Below, piece by piece: positions 27,662-41,295 of a stretch of 64,000 nucleotides of DNA. Each line of letters starts with the position of its first letter. Position 1 is the first letter of the stretch. The stretch spans positions 62,001 to 126,000 of the forward strand of contig NZ_MVHE01000006.1 in assembly GCF_002086155.1 (NCBI RefSeq). Reading direction: 5' to 3'. This stretch comes from Mycobacterium angelicum. Its GTDB lineage: Bacteria; Actinomycetota; Actinomycetes; Mycobacteriales; Mycobacteriaceae. The position numbers and the translations under genes are program-made. A model generated the notes under the pieces. That model saw only the letters and a program-made list of their open reading frames with translations, made no database searches and was not told the DNA's origin.

Positions 27662-28687
27662 ATGAGGCAGCTGACGTACGAAGAGACCGGCCGCTACGCG
27701 TGGCGCGAGGTGCCGGAACCGGCAATCACCGCGCCGGGACAGGCGCTGGTTCGGCCGCTGATGGTGGCGTGTTGCGACCTCGACGTCGCCGTCTGCCACG
27801 GCCGGCTGCCGTTACCGCCGGGATACGCCGTGGGGCACGAGGGCCTGGCCGAAGTCGTCGCCGTCGGCGACGACGTGAGCGCTGTCCGGGCCGGCGACCG
27901 GGTGATAGTGCCCTTTCAGATCAGCTGCGGCAGCTGCCGCGAGTGCCGGCGCGGCGCAACCGGGTCATGCGCGTCGGTGCCGTTGATGGCGGCCTACGGG
28001 ATGGCCCCGATTTCGGGTCTGGATGGTGGCGGCTTCATGTCGGATCTGGTGCTGGTGCCCTATGCCGACGCGATGCTCATACCGATCCCCGAGACCGTCG
28101 ACCCGGTTTCCATCGCGTCGCTATCGGACAACATTCCCGACGCCTGGCGGGCCGTCGGCCCCTTTACCGAGCAGCTCGCCAAGCTCGATCCGGCCGATCG
28201 CCGAGTCCTGGTGGTGGGCCGGCTGTCGATCGGGCTGTATGCCGCCGCCTTCGCCGCTGCGCTGGGAGCCCATGTCGACTATGTCGACACAGACGAGCGC
28301 CGCCTGGCCGCTGCCGCCAAGCTCGGTGCGGTGGTGCACGATCGGGAAAAGCCGGACAAGTCTTGGGAGCGCTACCCGGTTACCGTGCACACCTCGGCCG
28401 AGGTGGCGCTGCTGCGCGCAACGCTGCGTGCGACCTGGCCCGACGGCGTCTGTACCGATACGGGCATCTATTACCAGCCGGGCGTCGAGATGCCGTTGCT
28501 GTCGATGTACACCCACGGCGTGCAATTCGTGACCGGCCGCGTCAGCGCGCGCACCGTCATTCCGCAGGTGCTGGACGTGCTGGCCGGCGGGTTGGACTTG
28601 TCGCCGGTGGTCGAGCGCGTCGTGCAGTGGGAGGACGCCCCGTCGGGCTGGCCGGCGATGACGGGCAAAACCGTGTTCGTGCGCTGA
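27662..28687 (+). CDS. Zinc-containing alcohol dehydrogenase-like oxidoreductase
   Basis: The 341-aa MDR-family protein has a GroES-like N-terminal domain with GHEGLAEVVAVG (H59, E60) and upstream C37/C38 as catalytic zinc ligands. C89, C92, C95 and C103 in CGSCRECRRGATGSC form the structural zinc lobe. The Rossmann motif reads VVGRLSIGLYAAAFAAALG, a degenerate form of GxGxxG, followed by YVDTDERR, where the Asp would favour NAD. The substrate is unknown. ATG 27662 lies just beyond the palindrome. Expression is probably controlled by the divergent TetR. Confidence 0.85.
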   Translation: MRQLTYEETGRYAWREVPEPAITAPGQALVRPLMVACCDLDVAVCHGRLPLPPGYAVGHEGLAEVVAVGDDVSAVRAGDRVIVPFQISCGSCRECRRGATGSCASVPLMAAYGMAPISGLDGGGFMSDLVLVPYADAMLIPIPETVDPVSIASLSDNIPDAWRAVGPFTEQLAKLDPADRRVLVVGRLSIGLYAAAFAAALGAHVDYVDTDERRLAAAAKLGAVVHDREKPDKSWERYPVTVHTSAEVALLRATLRATWPDGVCTDTGIYYQPGVEMPLLSMYTHGVQFVTGRVSARTVIPQVLDVLAGGLDLSPVVERVVQWEDAPSGWPAMTGKTVFVR

Positions 28688-28703
28688 GCGTGGTACGGCC
28701 GGC

Positions 28704-29123
28704 TCAGGCGATGTCGGCGACGAATACCGCCATCCGGCGCAGCTGCGCGCGCGCCATGAACGGCAACTGCTCGATCTCGGGGCCGGTTGAGGCGGCCGGC
28801 AGTATGCGGGTGTTGGTGATGTGCACGTGGCGGCGGGTGAAGTGCACGTCAGCCTCGCCGGCGGCCATGACATTCTTGACCCAGTCGGTCTTGCCGTGGC
28901 CCAGCGCAATCGCCAGCGTGTTGCCTTTGCGATAGGTGGTCACGATGGTCTTGTACGGCTTCCCCGACTTACGGCCCCGGTGTTCGATGGTGGCGGTTCC
29001 CGGCAGATAGCGCGCGATCGGCTTGAGCACCGGGTTGATGTACTTGACCTGAAACTTCTCGAACCAGGGCGGGAACACCATGGGGATGCCCGGGGCGTTG
29101 TTGGGGTGATCCTTTGCGGACAT
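28704..29123 (-). CDS. Deazaflavin-dependent nitroreductase-family protein (Rv1598c-like)
   Basis: The 139-aa protein belongs to the F420-binding FDOR-A/DUF385 family, of which Ddn is the known member. The core is [54 protein letters not shown]; the RGRKSGKP stretch and [10 protein letters not shown] are the family's cofactor-binding positions. Members reduce quinones or nitro compounds with F420H2, often at the membrane. The natural substrate here is not known. It is convergent with the dehydrogenase gene and divergent from hisD. Confidence 0.85.
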   Translation of the reverse strand: MSAKDHPNNAPGIPMVFPPWFEKFQVKYINPVLKPIARYLPGTATIEHRGRKSGKPYKTIVTTYRKGNTLAIALGHGKTDWVKNVMAAGEADVHFTRRHVHITNTRILPAASTGPEIEQLPFMARAQLRRMAVFVADIA

Positions 29124-29178
29124 GGGGCCACACTACCGGTCGGATATCCAGTTGAGCTGCTCTGGGACAATGGTCCAC

Positions 29179-32262
<3,084 letters not shown>

Positions 32263-32266
<4 letters not shown>

Positions 32267-32883
32267 CAGCCAAATCGGTGGTGGTGCTCGACTACGGCTC
32301 GGGTAATCTGCGTTCGGCCCAGCGTGCGCTGGAGCGCGTCGGCGCCTCGGTCGAGGTGACCGCGAACGCTGAGGCCGCACTGGCCGCCGATGGCCTGGTG
32401 GTACCCGGCGTCGGCGCCTTCGAGGCCTGTATGTCGGGACTACGCAAAATCGACGGGCAGCAGATCATCGCAGAGCGGGTCGCCGCGGGACGACCGGTGC
32501 TGGGAGTGTGCGTCGGGATGCAGATCATGTTCGCCCGCGGCGTCGAATTCGGTGTGGAGACGACGGGTTGCGCGCAGTGGCCGGGTGCGGTCACCCGGTT
32601 GGACGCGCCGGTGATCCCACACATGGGCTGGAACGTGGTGCAGCCGGCGGCTGGCAGTGCGCTGTTCAACGGCCTGGACGCCGACACCCGCTTCTATTTC
32701 GTGCACTCCTATGCAGCCCAGCAGTGGGAAGGTGGGCCCGAAGCCTTGCTGACCTGGGCCACACATCACGTGCCGTTCCTGGCTGCGGTCGAGGACGGGC
32801 CACTGGCCGCCACCCAGTTCCACCCGGAGAAGAGCGGGGACGCGGGCGCGGCCGTCTTGAGCAATTGGGTTGGGGGACTGTGA
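32263..32883 (+). CDS. hisH: Imidazole glycerol phosphate synthase glutaminase subunit HisH
   Basis: HisH is the class I glutamine amidotransferase half of IGP synthase and feeds ammonia to HisF. The 206-aa protein carries the nucleophile in [11 protein letters not shown] (C84) and a C-terminal FHPEKSG, with His and Glu completing the triad. The N-terminus [13 protein letters not shown] is characteristic. It begins at GTG 32263 inside the hisB stop and ends overlapping hisA. Confidence 0.97.
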
Positions 32884-33620
32884 AGATGCGATTGATTCTG
32901 TTGCCCGCTGTGGACGTCGTCGAGGGTCGTGCCGTGCGGCTGGTGCAGGGCAAGGCCGGCAGCGAAACCGAGTACGGCTCGGCGCTGGACGCCGCACTGG
33001 GCTGGCAGCGAGACGGCGCCGAGTGGATCCATCTCGTGGACCTGGACGCCGCCTTCGGCCGCGGCTCCAACCGCGAACTGCTCGCCGAAGTGGTGGGCAA
33101 GCTGGATGTTCAGGTAGAGCTGTCCGGTGGCATCCGCGACGACGATTCGCTGGCTGCTGCGCTGGCCACCGGCTGCGCGCGGGTCAATTTGGGTACTGCG
33201 GCGCTGGAAAATCCGCAGTGGTGCGCGCGGGCGATCGCCGACCACGGCGACAAGGTCGCCGTCGGTTTGGACGTCCAGATCGTTGATGGCGAGCACCGAC
33301 TGCGCGGACGCGGCTGGGAAACCGACGGCGGTGACTTGTGGGAGGTACTGGAACGCCTTGACGCCGAAGGGTGTTCGCGCTTCGTCGTCACCGACGTCAC
33401 CAAAGACGGCACCCTGGGCGGTCCCAATCTCGACCTGCTGGCCGGTGTCGCCGAACGAACCGAGGCACCGGTGATCGCCTCCGGCGGGGTATCCAGCCTG
33501 GATGATTTGCGCGCCATTGCCACCTTGACCGACCGCGGGATCGAGGGCGCCATCGTCGGCAAGGCCCTTTACGCCGGGCGATTCACGTTGCCGCAGGCGC
33601 TGGCCGCGGTGCGGGAGTAA
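32880..33620 (+). CDS. priA: Phosphoribosyl isomerase PriA (HisA/TrpF bifunctional)
   Basis: PriA isomerises ProFAR in histidine synthesis and, in actinobacteria, phosphoribosyl-anthranilate in tryptophan synthesis. The GTG at 32880 overlaps the hisH stop and gives 246 aa; ATG 32886 would give 244. The barrel shows [15 protein letters not shown] with catalytic D11 or its neighbour, [53 protein letters not shown] with the second catalytic Asp, and [12 protein letters not shown]. No trpF occurs beside the trp genes of this window, which fits the dual role. Confidence 0.96.
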   Translation: MKMRLILLPAVDVVEGRAVRLVQGKAGSETEYGSALDAALGWQRDGAEWIHLVDLDAAFGRGSNRELLAEVVGKLDVQVELSGGIRDDDSLAAALATGCARVNLGTAALENPQWCARAIADHGDKVAVGLDVQIVDGEHRLRGRGWETDGGDLWEVLERLDAEGCSRFVVTDVTKDGTLGGPNLDLLAGVAERTEAPVIASGGVSSLDDLRAIATLTDRGIEGAIVGKALYAGRFTLPQALAAVRE

Positions 33621-33626
33621 ACCGCA

Positions 33627-34427
33627 ATGGATTTGGACGCGTTGGTGGTCGAGGCTTCGAAGATCCTCGACGCCGCCACCGAGCCGTTTCTGGCCGGCCA
33701 CCGCGCCGACTCTGCGGTGGCCAAGAAGGGCAATGATTTCGCGACCGAGGTCGACCTCGCGATCGAGCGCCAGGTCGTTGCCGCGCTGGTAGCCGCGACG
33801 GGAATCGAGGTGCACGGCGAGGAATTCGGCGGTCCGGACGTCGACTCGCCGTGGGTCTGGGTATTGGACCCCGTCGACGGCACGTTCAATTACGCCGCCG
33901 GATCGCCGATGGCCGCGATCCTATTGGGTCTGCTGCACAACGGCGAGCCGGTGGCCGGCCTGACCTGGTTACCGTTCACCGGCGAGCGCTACACCGCCGT
34001 GGCCGGTGGCCCGCTGATGAAAAATGGTGTCGCACAGCCGTCGTTGGCGCCCGCAGAACTCTCCGACGCGCTCGTTGCCGCCGGATCGTTCAGCGCGGAC
34101 TCCCGGGGCCGCTTCCCGGGCCGCTATCGGGTGGCGGTGCTGGAGAACCTCAGCCGAGTGTCTTCACGGCTGCGCATGCACGGTTCCACCGGCATTGACC
34201 TGGCCTACGTCGCCGACGGAATACTGGGTGGCGCCATAAGTTTCGGCAGTCACGTATGGGATCACGCAGCCGGTGTGGCGCTGGTGCGGGCCGCCGGCGG
34301 CGTCGTCACCAACTTGGCCGGCGAACCGTGGACCCCGGCGTCGCGATCGGCGCTGGCAGCCGCTCCGGGCGTGCACACCCAGATCCTCGAGATCTTGCGC
34401 GGCACAGGCGAACCGGAGGACTACTGA
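33627..34427 (+). CDS. impA: Inositol-monophosphatase family protein ImpA
   Basis: The 266-aa Mg-dependent phosphatase sits inside the his operon, 6 bp after priA, as in M. tuberculosis. Metal-site motifs are VHGEEFGG (Glu), [17 protein letters not shown] (DPVDGT, three metal ligands) and [16 protein letters not shown] (WDHAAG). Family members hydrolyse inositol phosphate or histidinol phosphate. Because this operon lacks another histidinol-phosphatase gene in the window, a histidine role is possible, though another gene (HisN type) is usually credited. Substrate not settled. Confidence 0.9.
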   Translation: MDLDALVVEASKILDAATEPFLAGHRADSAVAKKGNDFATEVDLAIERQVVAALVAATGIEVHGEEFGGPDVDSPWVWVLDPVDGTFNYAAGSPMAAILLGLLHNGEPVAGLTWLPFTGERYTAVAGGPLMKNGVAQPSLAPAELSDALVAAGSFSADSRGRFPGRYRVAVLENLSRVSSRLRMHGSTGIDLAYVADGILGGAISFGSHVWDHAAGVALVRAAGGVVTNLAGEPWTPASRSALAAAPGVHTQILEILRGTGEPEDY

Positions 34428-34428
34428 C

Positions 34429-35214
34429 GTGTGCCCAGGTAATGATGTTGCGGTGCGAGTGATCCCGTGCCTGGACGTCGACGGTGGCCGGGTGGTCAAG
34501 GGCGTCAACTTCGAGAATCTGCGCGACGCGGGCGACCCCGTGGAACTTGCGTCAGCCTATGACGCCGAGGGCGCCGACGAACTGACCTTCCTCGACGTGA
34601 CCGCATCCTCGTCGGGGCGGGCCACCATGCTGGAGGTGGTGCGCCGCACCGCCGAGCAGGTGTTCATCCCGCTCACCGTCGGCGGCGGGGTACGCACCGT
34701 GGCCGACGTCGACATGTTGCTCCGCGCGGGGGCCGACAAGGTTTCGATCAACACCGCGGCCATCGCTCGTCCGGAGCTATTGGCCGAAATGGCAAGGCAA
34801 TTCGGCTCGCAATGCATTGTGTTGTCCGTCGATGCCCGCACGGTGCCCGCCGGATCGGCTCCGACGCCGTCAGGCTGGGAGGTGACCACCCACGGCGGCC
34901 GGCGCGGCACCGGTATCGACGCGGTGGAGTGGGCGGCCCGCGGTGCGGCGCTAGGGGTGGGGGAGATCCTGTTGAACTCGATGGACGCCGACGGCACCAA
35001 GGCGGGGTTCGATCTACCGATGCTGCGCGCGGTCCGCGCCGCGGTCACGGTGCCGGTCATCGCCAGCGGTGGCGCCGGCGCCGTGGATCACTTTGCGCCC
35101 GCGGTCGCCGCGGGAGCCGATGCGGTGCTGGCCGCCAGCGTCTTTCACTTCCGGGAATTGACCATTGAACAGGTGAAGGCGGCAATGGCGGCGGAAAAGA
35201 TCGTCGTTCGATGA
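34429..35214 (+). CDS. hisF: Imidazole glycerol phosphate synthase cyclase subunit HisF
   Basis: HisF uses ammonia from HisH to convert PRFAR to imidazole glycerol phosphate and AICAR. The start is GTG 34429, one base after the impA stop, giving 261 aa; a second GTG 27 bases on is less likely. The barrel shows [20 protein letters not shown] with the catalytic aspartate, [64 protein letters not shown] with the second catalytic aspartate, and [13 protein letters not shown]. The C-terminus overlaps hisI. Confidence 0.97.
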   Translation: MCPGNDVAVRVIPCLDVDGGRVVKGVNFENLRDAGDPVELASAYDAEGADELTFLDVTASSSGRATMLEVVRRTAEQVFIPLTVGGGVRTVADVDMLLRAGADKVSINTAAIARPELLAEMARQFGSQCIVLSVDARTVPAGSAPTPSGWEVTTHGGRRGTGIDAVEWAARGAALGVGEILLNSMDADGTKAGFDLPMLRAVRAAVTVPVIASGGAGAVDHFAPAVAAGADAVLAASVFHFRELTIEQVKAAMAAEKIVVR

Positions 35215-35558
35215 CGCTGCACCCAGACATCGCGGCGCGACTGAAGCGCAACGCCGACGGACTGTTCACGGCCGTCGTCCAGGAACGCGGCACCGGCGAC
35301 GTGCTGATGGTCGCGTGGATGGACGACGAAGCATTGGCCCGCACCCTGGAAACCCGTGAGGCAACCTACTTTTCGCGATCGCGGGGCGAGCAGTGGATCA
35401 AGGGCGCCACGTCCGGCCACACTCAGCACGTCCACTCCGTGCGACTGGACTGCGACGGCGACACCGTGCTGCTGACGGTGGACCAGACCGGCGGTGCCTG
35501 CCACACCGGTGACCACAGCTGTTTCGACGCCGCGGTGCTGCTTCAACCCGAGGACTGA
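35211..35558 (+). CDS. hisI: Phosphoribosyl-AMP cyclohydrolase HisI
   Basis: HisI opens the adenine ring of PR-AMP using zinc. The 115-aa protein has [40 protein letters not shown], then the metal motif [26 protein letters not shown], with aspartates and cysteines as ligands. The ATG overlaps the hisF stop. It ends the his operon, 3 bp before the convergent kinase gene. hisE and hisG are not in this window. Confidence 0.97.
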   Translation: MTLHPDIAARLKRNADGLFTAVVQERGTGDVLMVAWMDDEALARTLETREATYFSRSRGEQWIKGATSGHTQHVHSVRLDCDGDTVLLTVDQTGGACHTGDHSCFDAAVLLQPED

Positions 35559-35561
35559 CGG

Positions 35562-37118
35562 CTAGCGCGGTGCCACGTCCAAGCCGTTGGCCGCAGCCAG
35601 CGCCGCGCGGGTCCATTCGCGCTTGAAAACGGCGGGCTCGATGCGGTCGCGACGGATCAGCTCGACATCGATGGCCTTGCCTTCCGTGACCGCGGCCGGC
35701 ACCCGGAAGGAGAAGGCCGGCGGATCTGTCGCGATTGCGAGGATCGCATCGGTATCGGCAAAACCGTTGGCGCGCATGACTTTCTCAGCCCACTTGGCGG
35801 GTTTGAGGCCGCCGAAGTCCTTCACGTACACCACCCAGAGCCGCAGGCCGCGCTCGTTGTAGAGCTTGGCAAGGGCGCGCTCGACCATGATGCGTTCCCC
35901 CGCGGTCAGGACCCCGGCTTGATCGGTGAGATTCTTGGACAGCTGCAATGTCGGCATTGGCGTGGGCTCAGCGCTGCTGGCCGGCGCACCCGATGACTGG
36001 CCCGAAGCGTTATCGGCCGGAACGTTGGATTGACCGCTCAGCAGGCGGACGCCGAGCACTACTGCCACCGCGACCAACACCGCGGCGACCAGTGCGACGA
36101 TCACCGTCGCCGGCTGGATCCGGCGACGGCGTGGCTTCGGCACACTGGCATGCGATGTCGCGATCACCTGCGTAGGACCGGTGAAAGACCCCGTGTCGTC
36201 CGCCGCGTCGGCATCGTCAGACATCGGCGGGGCGGCGAAGGCGGCCGCGAAATCCGCGCACGTGGCATAGCGATCGTCGGGGTTCTTGGCGAGCGCTTTG
36301 GTGATCACGGCATCGAGATGTGCCAGTTCGGGGCGCTGCGCGCTGATCAGCGGCGGTGGTGCGGTGAGGTGCTGGGTAATGACCACGGCGGGGTTGGAGG
36401 CAAGAAACGGGGCAGCGCCGGTCAACAGGTGATAAGCGGTACAACCGAGCGCGTACTGGTCGGCTCGCCCGTCGAGATCGGCGCCCTGGAGTTGCTCGGG
36501 CGCGCAATACGCCGTGGTCCCCATCAGCATGTTGGTTGCGGTGAGCCCGCTGATCTCGCCGAGTTGGCGGGCGATGCCGAAATCGGCAAGCAGGATCCGC
36601 CGGCGTGGATGGCCGTCGCCGAGCAGGATGTTGGCCGGCTTGACGTCGCGATGCAGCAGCCCGCGCGAATGGGCGTAGTCAAGCGCGTCGGCGATGGCCG
36701 TGATGATCTCCACTACCTCGGTGCGGGGCATCCCGGACGGGTATTGGCTGCGCAGCAGTTGGGCCGCATCGGTTCCCTGCACGTAGTCCATCGAGATCCA
36801 CAGCTGACCTTCGAACTCACCGCGGTCGTGGATGCCGACGATGTGCTCGTTGTACAGGCTCGCGGCCAGGTCGGCTTCCCGGTTGAAGCGTTGCCGGAAC
36901 TCGAGGTCGGCGGTGAGGCCGCTGGGCAGGATCTTCAGCGCGTCACGGCGGGGCAGGCGGGGATGCTGCGCCAGATACACCTCACCCATCCCGCCGGCAC
37001 CCAATCGCTCCACGATCGTGTATCCGGCGAATACCTGCCCTTCTTTCAGGCTCGCGTTACGGCCGTCGCTGTGGCCATCGCTTGGCGGCATGCTGAGCAT
37101 GCTACTGAGACGGCCCAT
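35562..37118 (-). CDS. PknF-like membrane Ser/Thr kinase with C-terminal TPM-type outer domain
   Basis: The 518-aa protein has a kinase domain at about 31-297: P-loop GAGGMGEV (40-47), ATP lysine K62, [11 protein letters not shown] with D158, and DFG at 179-181. All are intact, so it should be active. A juxtamembrane linker rich in Asp, Ser and Arg follows, then one membrane helix at 338-360 and a Ser/Pro linker. An outer domain at about 398-515 ([38 protein letters not shown]) matches the TPM (TLP18.3/Psb32/MOLO-1) fold. The catalytic part resembles PknF. No kinase stands here in H37Rv. The start could be the ATG at 37091 instead. Confidence 0.9.
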   Translation of the reverse strand: MGRLSSMLSMPPSDGHSDGRNASLKEGQVFAGYTIVERLGAGGMGEVYLAQHPRLPRRDALKILPSGLTADLEFRQRFNREADLAASLYNEHIVGIHDRGEFEGQLWISMDYVQGTDAAQLLRSQYPSGMPRTEVVEIITAIADALDYAHSRGLLHRDVKPANILLGDGHPRRRILLADFGIARQLGEISGLTATNMLMGTTAYCAPEQLQGADLDGRADQYALGCTAYHLLTGAAPFLASNPAVVITQHLTAPPPLISAQRPELAHLDAVITKALAKNPDDRYATCADFAAAFAAPPMSDDADAADDTGSFTGPTQVIATSHASVPKPRRRRIQPATVIVALVAAVLVAVAVVLGVRLLSGQSNVPADNASGQSSGAPASSAEPTPMPTLQLSKNLTDQAGVLTAGERIMVERALAKLYNERGLRLWVVYVKDFGGLKPAKWAEKVMRANGFADTDAILAIATDPPAFSFRVPAAVTEGKAIDVELIRRDRIEPAVFKREWTRAALAAANGLDVAPR

Positions 37119-37273
37119 CGGGTCGTCGCTCGGCGCGCTGGTACACTTGGAGCGGTTGTATTGTGGCCGCGATTGCTCGGCTGATATGCGAAATGGGTTG
37201 TGGCGCAGCGTGATTCGTAGCCACCGGGGTAGGTGGCAGGGGGCGGATTCGGCGGCCCGGCCCGCTCGCCTTC

Positions 37274-37285
37274 GATTCTCGAATC
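37274..37285. promoter_or_regulatory. Palindrome GATTCTCGAATC upstream of chaA
   Basis: A perfect 5+2+5 palindrome lies 59 bp upstream of the chaA start in the 225-bp divergent gap with the kinase gene. It may be a regulator site. No regulator is suggested by the sequence. Confidence 0.25.
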
Positions 37286-37343
37286 ATGCTGTGCTGCAAC
37301 ATTTTTGCGTAGCCATCAATGGTTCTTGGGAGGAAACTTTCCA

Positions 37344-38423
37344 GTGAAGTGGGTGTCCTGGACGCTGGTGGTGCCGCTGCTTGCACTGGTCGCGCTGGCA
37401 TTGAGCTGGGGCGAGGACATCGGGCCAGTTCTCGGGCTGATCGAGGCGGTGCTGCTGGGCGGGGCGGTTTTGGCTGCCGTTCACCACGCCGAAGTGGTCG
37501 CACACCGGGTTGGTGAGCCGTTCGGATCGTTGTTGCTTGCCGTCGCGGTGACCGTCATCGAAGTCGCGCTGATCGTCACGCTGATGGCATCCGGCGGGCC
37601 CGAGGCGGCGACGCTGGCCCGCGACACGGTGTTCGCCGCGGTCATGATCACCACCAACGGGATTGCCGGGCTGTCGCTGTTGCTGGGTTCGCTGCGCTAC
37701 GGCGTGACGCTGTTCAACCCGCAGGGCAGCGGCGCCGCCCTGGCCACGGTCGCCACCTTGGCGACGCTGAGCCTGGTGCTTCCCACGTTCACCACCACTC
37801 AGCCGGGTCCGAAGTTCTCCCCGGCACAGCTCGCCTTCGCCGCCGTCGCCTCGCTCGGGCTCTACCTGCTGTTCGCGTTCACCCAAACGGTTCGGCACCG
37901 CGACTTCTTCCTGCCGGTCAGGCAAAAAGGCGCAGTCGACGACGACACTCACGCCGACCCGCCGAGCGCCCGGGAGGCGTGGACCAGCCTGGGGTTACTG
38001 CTCGCCGCGCTGGTCGCGGTGGTGGGTTTGGCAAAAGTGGAATCGCCGATCATCGAGCGCGGGGTAGCGGCCATCGGATTCCCGCAATCGTTCGTCGGCG
38101 TGGTGATCGCCTTGCTGGTGCTGCTCCCGGAGACACTCGCCGCGGCCCGCGCGGCGCGGCAGGGACGCGTCCAGATCAGCCTCAACCTCGCGTATGGCTC
38201 CGCGATGGCCAGCATCGGGCTCACCATCCCGACCATTGCGCTCGCCTCGCTGTGGCTCAGCGGCCCGCTATTGCTTGGCCTCGGCTCGACCCAACTGGTG
38301 TTGCTGACGCTGACCGTGCTGGTCAGTGTCCTGACGGTGGTGCCTGGCCGGGCCACCCGGCTACAGGGTGAGCTGCATTTGGTGTTGTTAGCCGCCTACT
38401 TGTTCCTGGCGGTGATCCCGTAG
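37344..38423 (+). CDS. chaA: Calcium/proton (cation) antiporter ChaA
   Basis: The start is GTG 37344 with GGGAGGAAA 7 bases upstream, giving 359 aa, as for the H37Rv protein. Two homologous halves of about five helices each form the CaCA exchanger fold. The alpha-repeat acidic motifs are AVTVIEVALIVTLMASG (first half) and LLVLLPETLAAARAARQG (second half); the glutamates bind the cation. A cytosolic loop at about 190-215 is polar. It exports Ca2+ or Na+/K+ in exchange for protons. It stands alone between the his and trp blocks. Confidence 0.93.
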   Translation: MKWVSWTLVVPLLALVALALSWGEDIGPVLGLIEAVLLGGAVLAAVHHAEVVAHRVGEPFGSLLLAVAVTVIEVALIVTLMASGGPEAATLARDTVFAAVMITTNGIAGLSLLLGSLRYGVTLFNPQGSGAALATVATLATLSLVLPTFTTTQPGPKFSPAQLAFAAVASLGLYLLFAFTQTVRHRDFFLPVRQKGAVDDDTHADPPSAREAWTSLGLLLAALVAVVGLAKVESPIIERGVAAIGFPQSFVGVVIALLVLLPETLAAARAARQGRVQISLNLAYGSAMASIGLTIPTIALASLWLSGPLLLGLGSTQLVLLTLTVLVSVLTVVPGRATRLQGELHLVLLAAYLFLAVIP

Positions 38424-38425
38424 GC

Positions 38426-38890
38426 CTAGGCCGAGGAGCGGGCGCGCAACGTCGCCAACGCCTTGTCCGCGTGGGTGTCCATGCTGATTTCGCTGGAAAT
38501 CACGTCGAGCACCGTGCGGTCGGTGTCGATGACGAACGTCGTTCGCTTGACCGGCATCAGCTTGCCAAGCAGACCCCGCTTGACCCCGAACTGCGTGGCG
38601 ATGCTGCCGTCGGCGTCGGAGAGCAACGGGTAGTCGAAGTGCTCCTTGTCGGCGAACTTGGCCTGCTTTGCCACGGCATCGGTGCTGATCCCCACCCGGC
38701 TGGCGCCCAGGGCGGCGAACTCCTGGCCCAAGTCGCGAAAGTGGCAGGCCTCTTTCGTGCAGCCCGGCGTCATCGCGGCCGGGTAGAAGAACAAGACCAC
38801 CGGCCCGTCGGATAGCAGGGAGCTGAGTTTCCGTGGCGTGCCGGTCTGGTCGGGAAGCTCGAAGTCGGCCACGGTGTCACCAGTTTTCAT
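38426..38890 (-). CDS. bcpB: Peroxiredoxin BcpB
   Basis: The 154-aa protein from ATG 38888-38890 ([17 protein letters not shown]) is a BCP/PrxQ-type thiol peroxidase. The peroxidatic cysteine is in [17 protein letters not shown]; the second cysteine five residues on is the usual resolving residue for the alpha-2 type. It reduces hydroperoxides using thioredoxin. The frame extends upstream to 38935, but the extra residues overlap the trpE leader. It is convergent with chaA, 2 bp apart. Confidence 0.93.
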   Translation of the reverse strand: MKTGDTVADFELPDQTGTPRKLSSLLSDGPVVLFFYPAAMTPGCTKEACHFRDLGQEFAALGASRVGISTDAVAKQAKFADKEHFDYPLLSDADGSIATQFGVKRGLLGKLMPVKRTTFVIDTDRTVLDVISSEISMDTHADKALATLRARSSA

Positions 38891-38896
38891 GGCCGC

Positions 38897-38975
38897 CACG
38901 CTACGCCCGGATTGCCTGACTCCTCCTCGGGCCACTACATGGCCCGCATCGTCGTCACGCTACGCCCGGATTGCC
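38897..38975. repeat. Short direct repeat upstream of trpE
   Basis: CACGCTACGCCCGGATTGCC occurs exactly at 38897-38916 and again at 38956-38975, 59 bp apart, in the gap between bcpB and trpE. It could come from local duplication or be a pair of binding sites. The rest of the 220-bp gap shows no Trp-rich leader peptide. Confidence 0.6.
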
Positions 38976-39110
38976 CGATTGCCGGCCGAGGGCCTTCGCT
39001 GTGCGTTGAGGGTGGAAGTGCGGACGGCTTTTCGCCCAGCGCACACATTCGAATCCCAGGATGCACGGTCGATTACCGGATCTGCTCTGCGCGTCTGGGA
39101 AGATACCTGC

Positions 39111-40649
39111 GTGCACCCCCACCTTGCAGCCACAACCACGCGGGAGGATTTCCGCGTACTGGCGGCCGAGCACCGGGTGGTTCCGGTGACGCGCAAGGTC
39201 TTGGCCGACAGCGAGACTCCGCTATCGGCATACCGCAAGCTCGCCGCCAACCGCCCGGGGACGTTTCTGCTCGAATCGGCCGAAAATGGCCGGTCGTGGT
39301 CGCGCTGGTCGTTCATCGGCGCCGGGTCGCCGACGGCATTGACGGTGCGTGACGGGCAAGCGATATGGCTGGGCGCGGTGCCACAGGATGCCCCCACGGG
39401 AGGGGACCCGCTGCAGGCCCTGCACACCACCTTGGAGCTGCTGGCTACTGCGGCCCTGCCGGGGCTTCCGCCGCTGTCGGGGGGCATGGTCGGTTTCTTC
39501 GCCTACGACATGGTGCGGCGGCTCGAACGACTGCCCGAACTGGCCGTCGATGACCTGCACCTACCCGACATGCTGCTGCTGCTGGCCACCGACATCGCCG
39601 CGGTGGACCACCACGAGGGCACCATCACCCTGATCGCCAACGCGGTGAACTGGAACGGCACCGACGAGCGCGTCGACTGGGCTTATGACGACGCGATCGC
39701 CCGGCTTGACGTGATGACCACGGCGCTCGGCCAGCCCCTGCCCTCGACGGTCGCCACTTTCAGCAAGCCCGAACCACAACACCGTGCCCAGCGCAGCGTC
39801 GAGGAGTACGGCAAGATCGTCGACTACCTGGTGGACCAGATCGCGGCCGGTGAGGCTTTTCAGGTGGTGCCGTCGCAGCGCTTCGAGATGGACACCGACG
39901 TCGATCCCATCGACGTGTACCGGATGTTGCGGGTGACCAACCCGAGCCCGTACATGTATCTGCTGCAAGTGCCGAATAGCGATGGCGCCATTGACTTTTC
40001 GATCGTGGGATCCAGCCCGGAGGCGTTGGTCACGGTCCATGACGGCCGGGCAACGACGCATCCGATCGCCGGAACCCGGTGGCGCGGACAGACCGACGAA
40101 GAAGATCAGCTGCTGGAAAAGGAGCTGCTCTGCGATGAGAAGGAATTGGCCGAGCACTTGATGCTGGTGGATTTGGGTCGCAACGACCTGGGCCGGGTCT
40201 GTGCGCCGGGCACCGTTCGCGTCGAGGATTACAGCCACATCGAACGCTACAGCCACGTCATGCATCTGGTTTCCACGGTGACCGGCCTGCTCAGCGCCGG
40301 CCACACCGCCCTGGACGCGGTGACCGCATGCTTTCCCGCCGGGACCTTGTCGGGCGCGCCGAAAGTGCGCGCGATGGAGCTGATCGAAGAAGTCGAGAAA
40401 ACGCGCCGCGGCTTGTATGGCGGCGTCGTCGGATACCTCGACTTCGCCGGCAACGCCGACTTCGCTATCGCCATCCGCACCGCGCTGATGCGTAACGGCA
40501 CCGCCTACGTCCAGGCCGGTGGTGGCGTGGTGGCCGATTCCAACGGGCCTTACGAATACAACGAGGCAAGAAACAAAGCGCGGGCCGTGCTGAACGCGAT
40601 CGCCGCCGCCGAGACACTGGCCGCGCCCGACGTGAGCCCGGGTGACTGA
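39111..40649 (+). CDS. trpE: Anthranilate synthase component I TrpE
   Basis: TrpE makes anthranilate from chorismate with ammonia from TrpG, which is not in this window. The start GTG 39111 ([14 protein letters not shown]) aligns with the known M. tuberculosis N-terminus and gives 512 aa; no Shine-Dalgarno is visible, so a leaderless start is likely. [18 protein letters not shown] is the N-terminal region that holds the tryptophan feedback site in the family. The catalytic core shows [60 protein letters not shown] and [22 protein letters not shown]. First gene of the trp cluster. Confidence 0.97.
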   Translation: MHPHLAATTTREDFRVLAAEHRVVPVTRKVLADSETPLSAYRKLAANRPGTFLLESAENGRSWSRWSFIGAGSPTALTVRDGQAIWLGAVPQDAPTGGDPLQALHTTLELLATAALPGLPPLSGGMVGFFAYDMVRRLERLPELAVDDLHLPDMLLLLATDIAAVDHHEGTITLIANAVNWNGTDERVDWAYDDAIARLDVMTTALGQPLPSTVATFSKPEPQHRAQRSVEEYGKIVDYLVDQIAAGEAFQVVPSQRFEMDTDVDPIDVYRMLRVTNPSPYMYLLQVPNSDGAIDFSIVGSSPEALVTVHDGRATTHPIAGTRWRGQTDEEDQLLEKELLCDEKELAEHLMLVDLGRNDLGRVCAPGTVRVEDYSHIERYSHVMHLVSTVTGLLSAGHTALDAVTACFPAGTLSGAPKVRAMELIEEVEKTRRGLYGGVVGYLDFAGNADFAIAIRTALMRNGTAYVQAGGGVVADSNGPYEYNEARNKARAVLNAIAAAETLAAPDVSPGD

Positions 40650-41295
40650 CGTCCAGCCCGGCCGGCGGCCCAGGCTGACGATCGGGATAGCCCAACTGCT
40701 GCTGGTGGTGGCCGCCGGCGGGCTGTGGGTGGCGTCGCGGCTGCCATGGGTGGTCATCAGGTCCTTCGATGGGCTGGGGCCGCCCAAAGAGGTGTCGCTA
40801 TCCGGTGCCGCGTGGTCGACCGCGCTGCTCCCGTTGGCGATATTGATGCTGGCCGCGGCTGTCGCGGCGCTCGCGGTGCGGGGCTGGCCGCTGCGCGCGC
40901 TGGCCGGCCTGCTGGCGGCCGCGAGCTTTGCGGTCGGGTATCTGGGCGCCAGTCTCTGGGCGATCCCAGACGTTGCCGCGCGCGGCGCCGATCTCGCCCA
41001 CGTCCCAGTGGTGACGCTGGTGGGCAGCGCACGTCACTACTCCGGCGCGGTGGTCGCGGTAGCGGCCGCGGTGTGCACCTTGATCGCCGCCGTCCTGCTG
41101 ATGCGCGTCGCAATGTCGGCCGGTACGACGAAGTATGCGGCGCCGGCCGCGCGCCGTTCGGCGACGCAGGGCGACGACGCTGAAGAAACTCCCGAGCCCG
41201 TTTCCGACATGTCGGAGCGCATGATTTGGGATGCTCTTGACGAGGGGCGCGACCCGACGGACGCGCCGCGGAAGTCGGACACCGAGGGTCGGTGA
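40642..41295 (+). CDS. Trp-operon-associated membrane protein (Rv1610-like, TIGR02234 family)
   Basis: The 217-aa protein starts at GTG 40642, overlapping trpE by 8 bp. Four helices are predicted: near 14-32, 55-75, 80-105 and 135-155. A short periplasmic loop after the first contains SRLPWVVI. The cytosolic tail of about 60 residues is acidic and Pro-rich. The family is named for its position in actinobacterial trp operons. It has no proven role; transport of a precursor or tryptophan has been guessed. Confidence 0.87.
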   Translation: MTDVQPGRRPRLTIGIAQLLLVVAAGGLWVASRLPWVVIRSFDGLGPPKEVSLSGAAWSTALLPLAILMLAAAVAALAVRGWPLRALAGLLAAASFAVGYLGASLWAIPDVAARGADLAHVPVVTLVGSARHYSGAVVAVAAAVCTLIAAVLLMRVAMSAGTTKYAAPAARRSATQGDDAEETPEPVSDMSERMIWDALDEGRDPTDAPRKSDTEGR

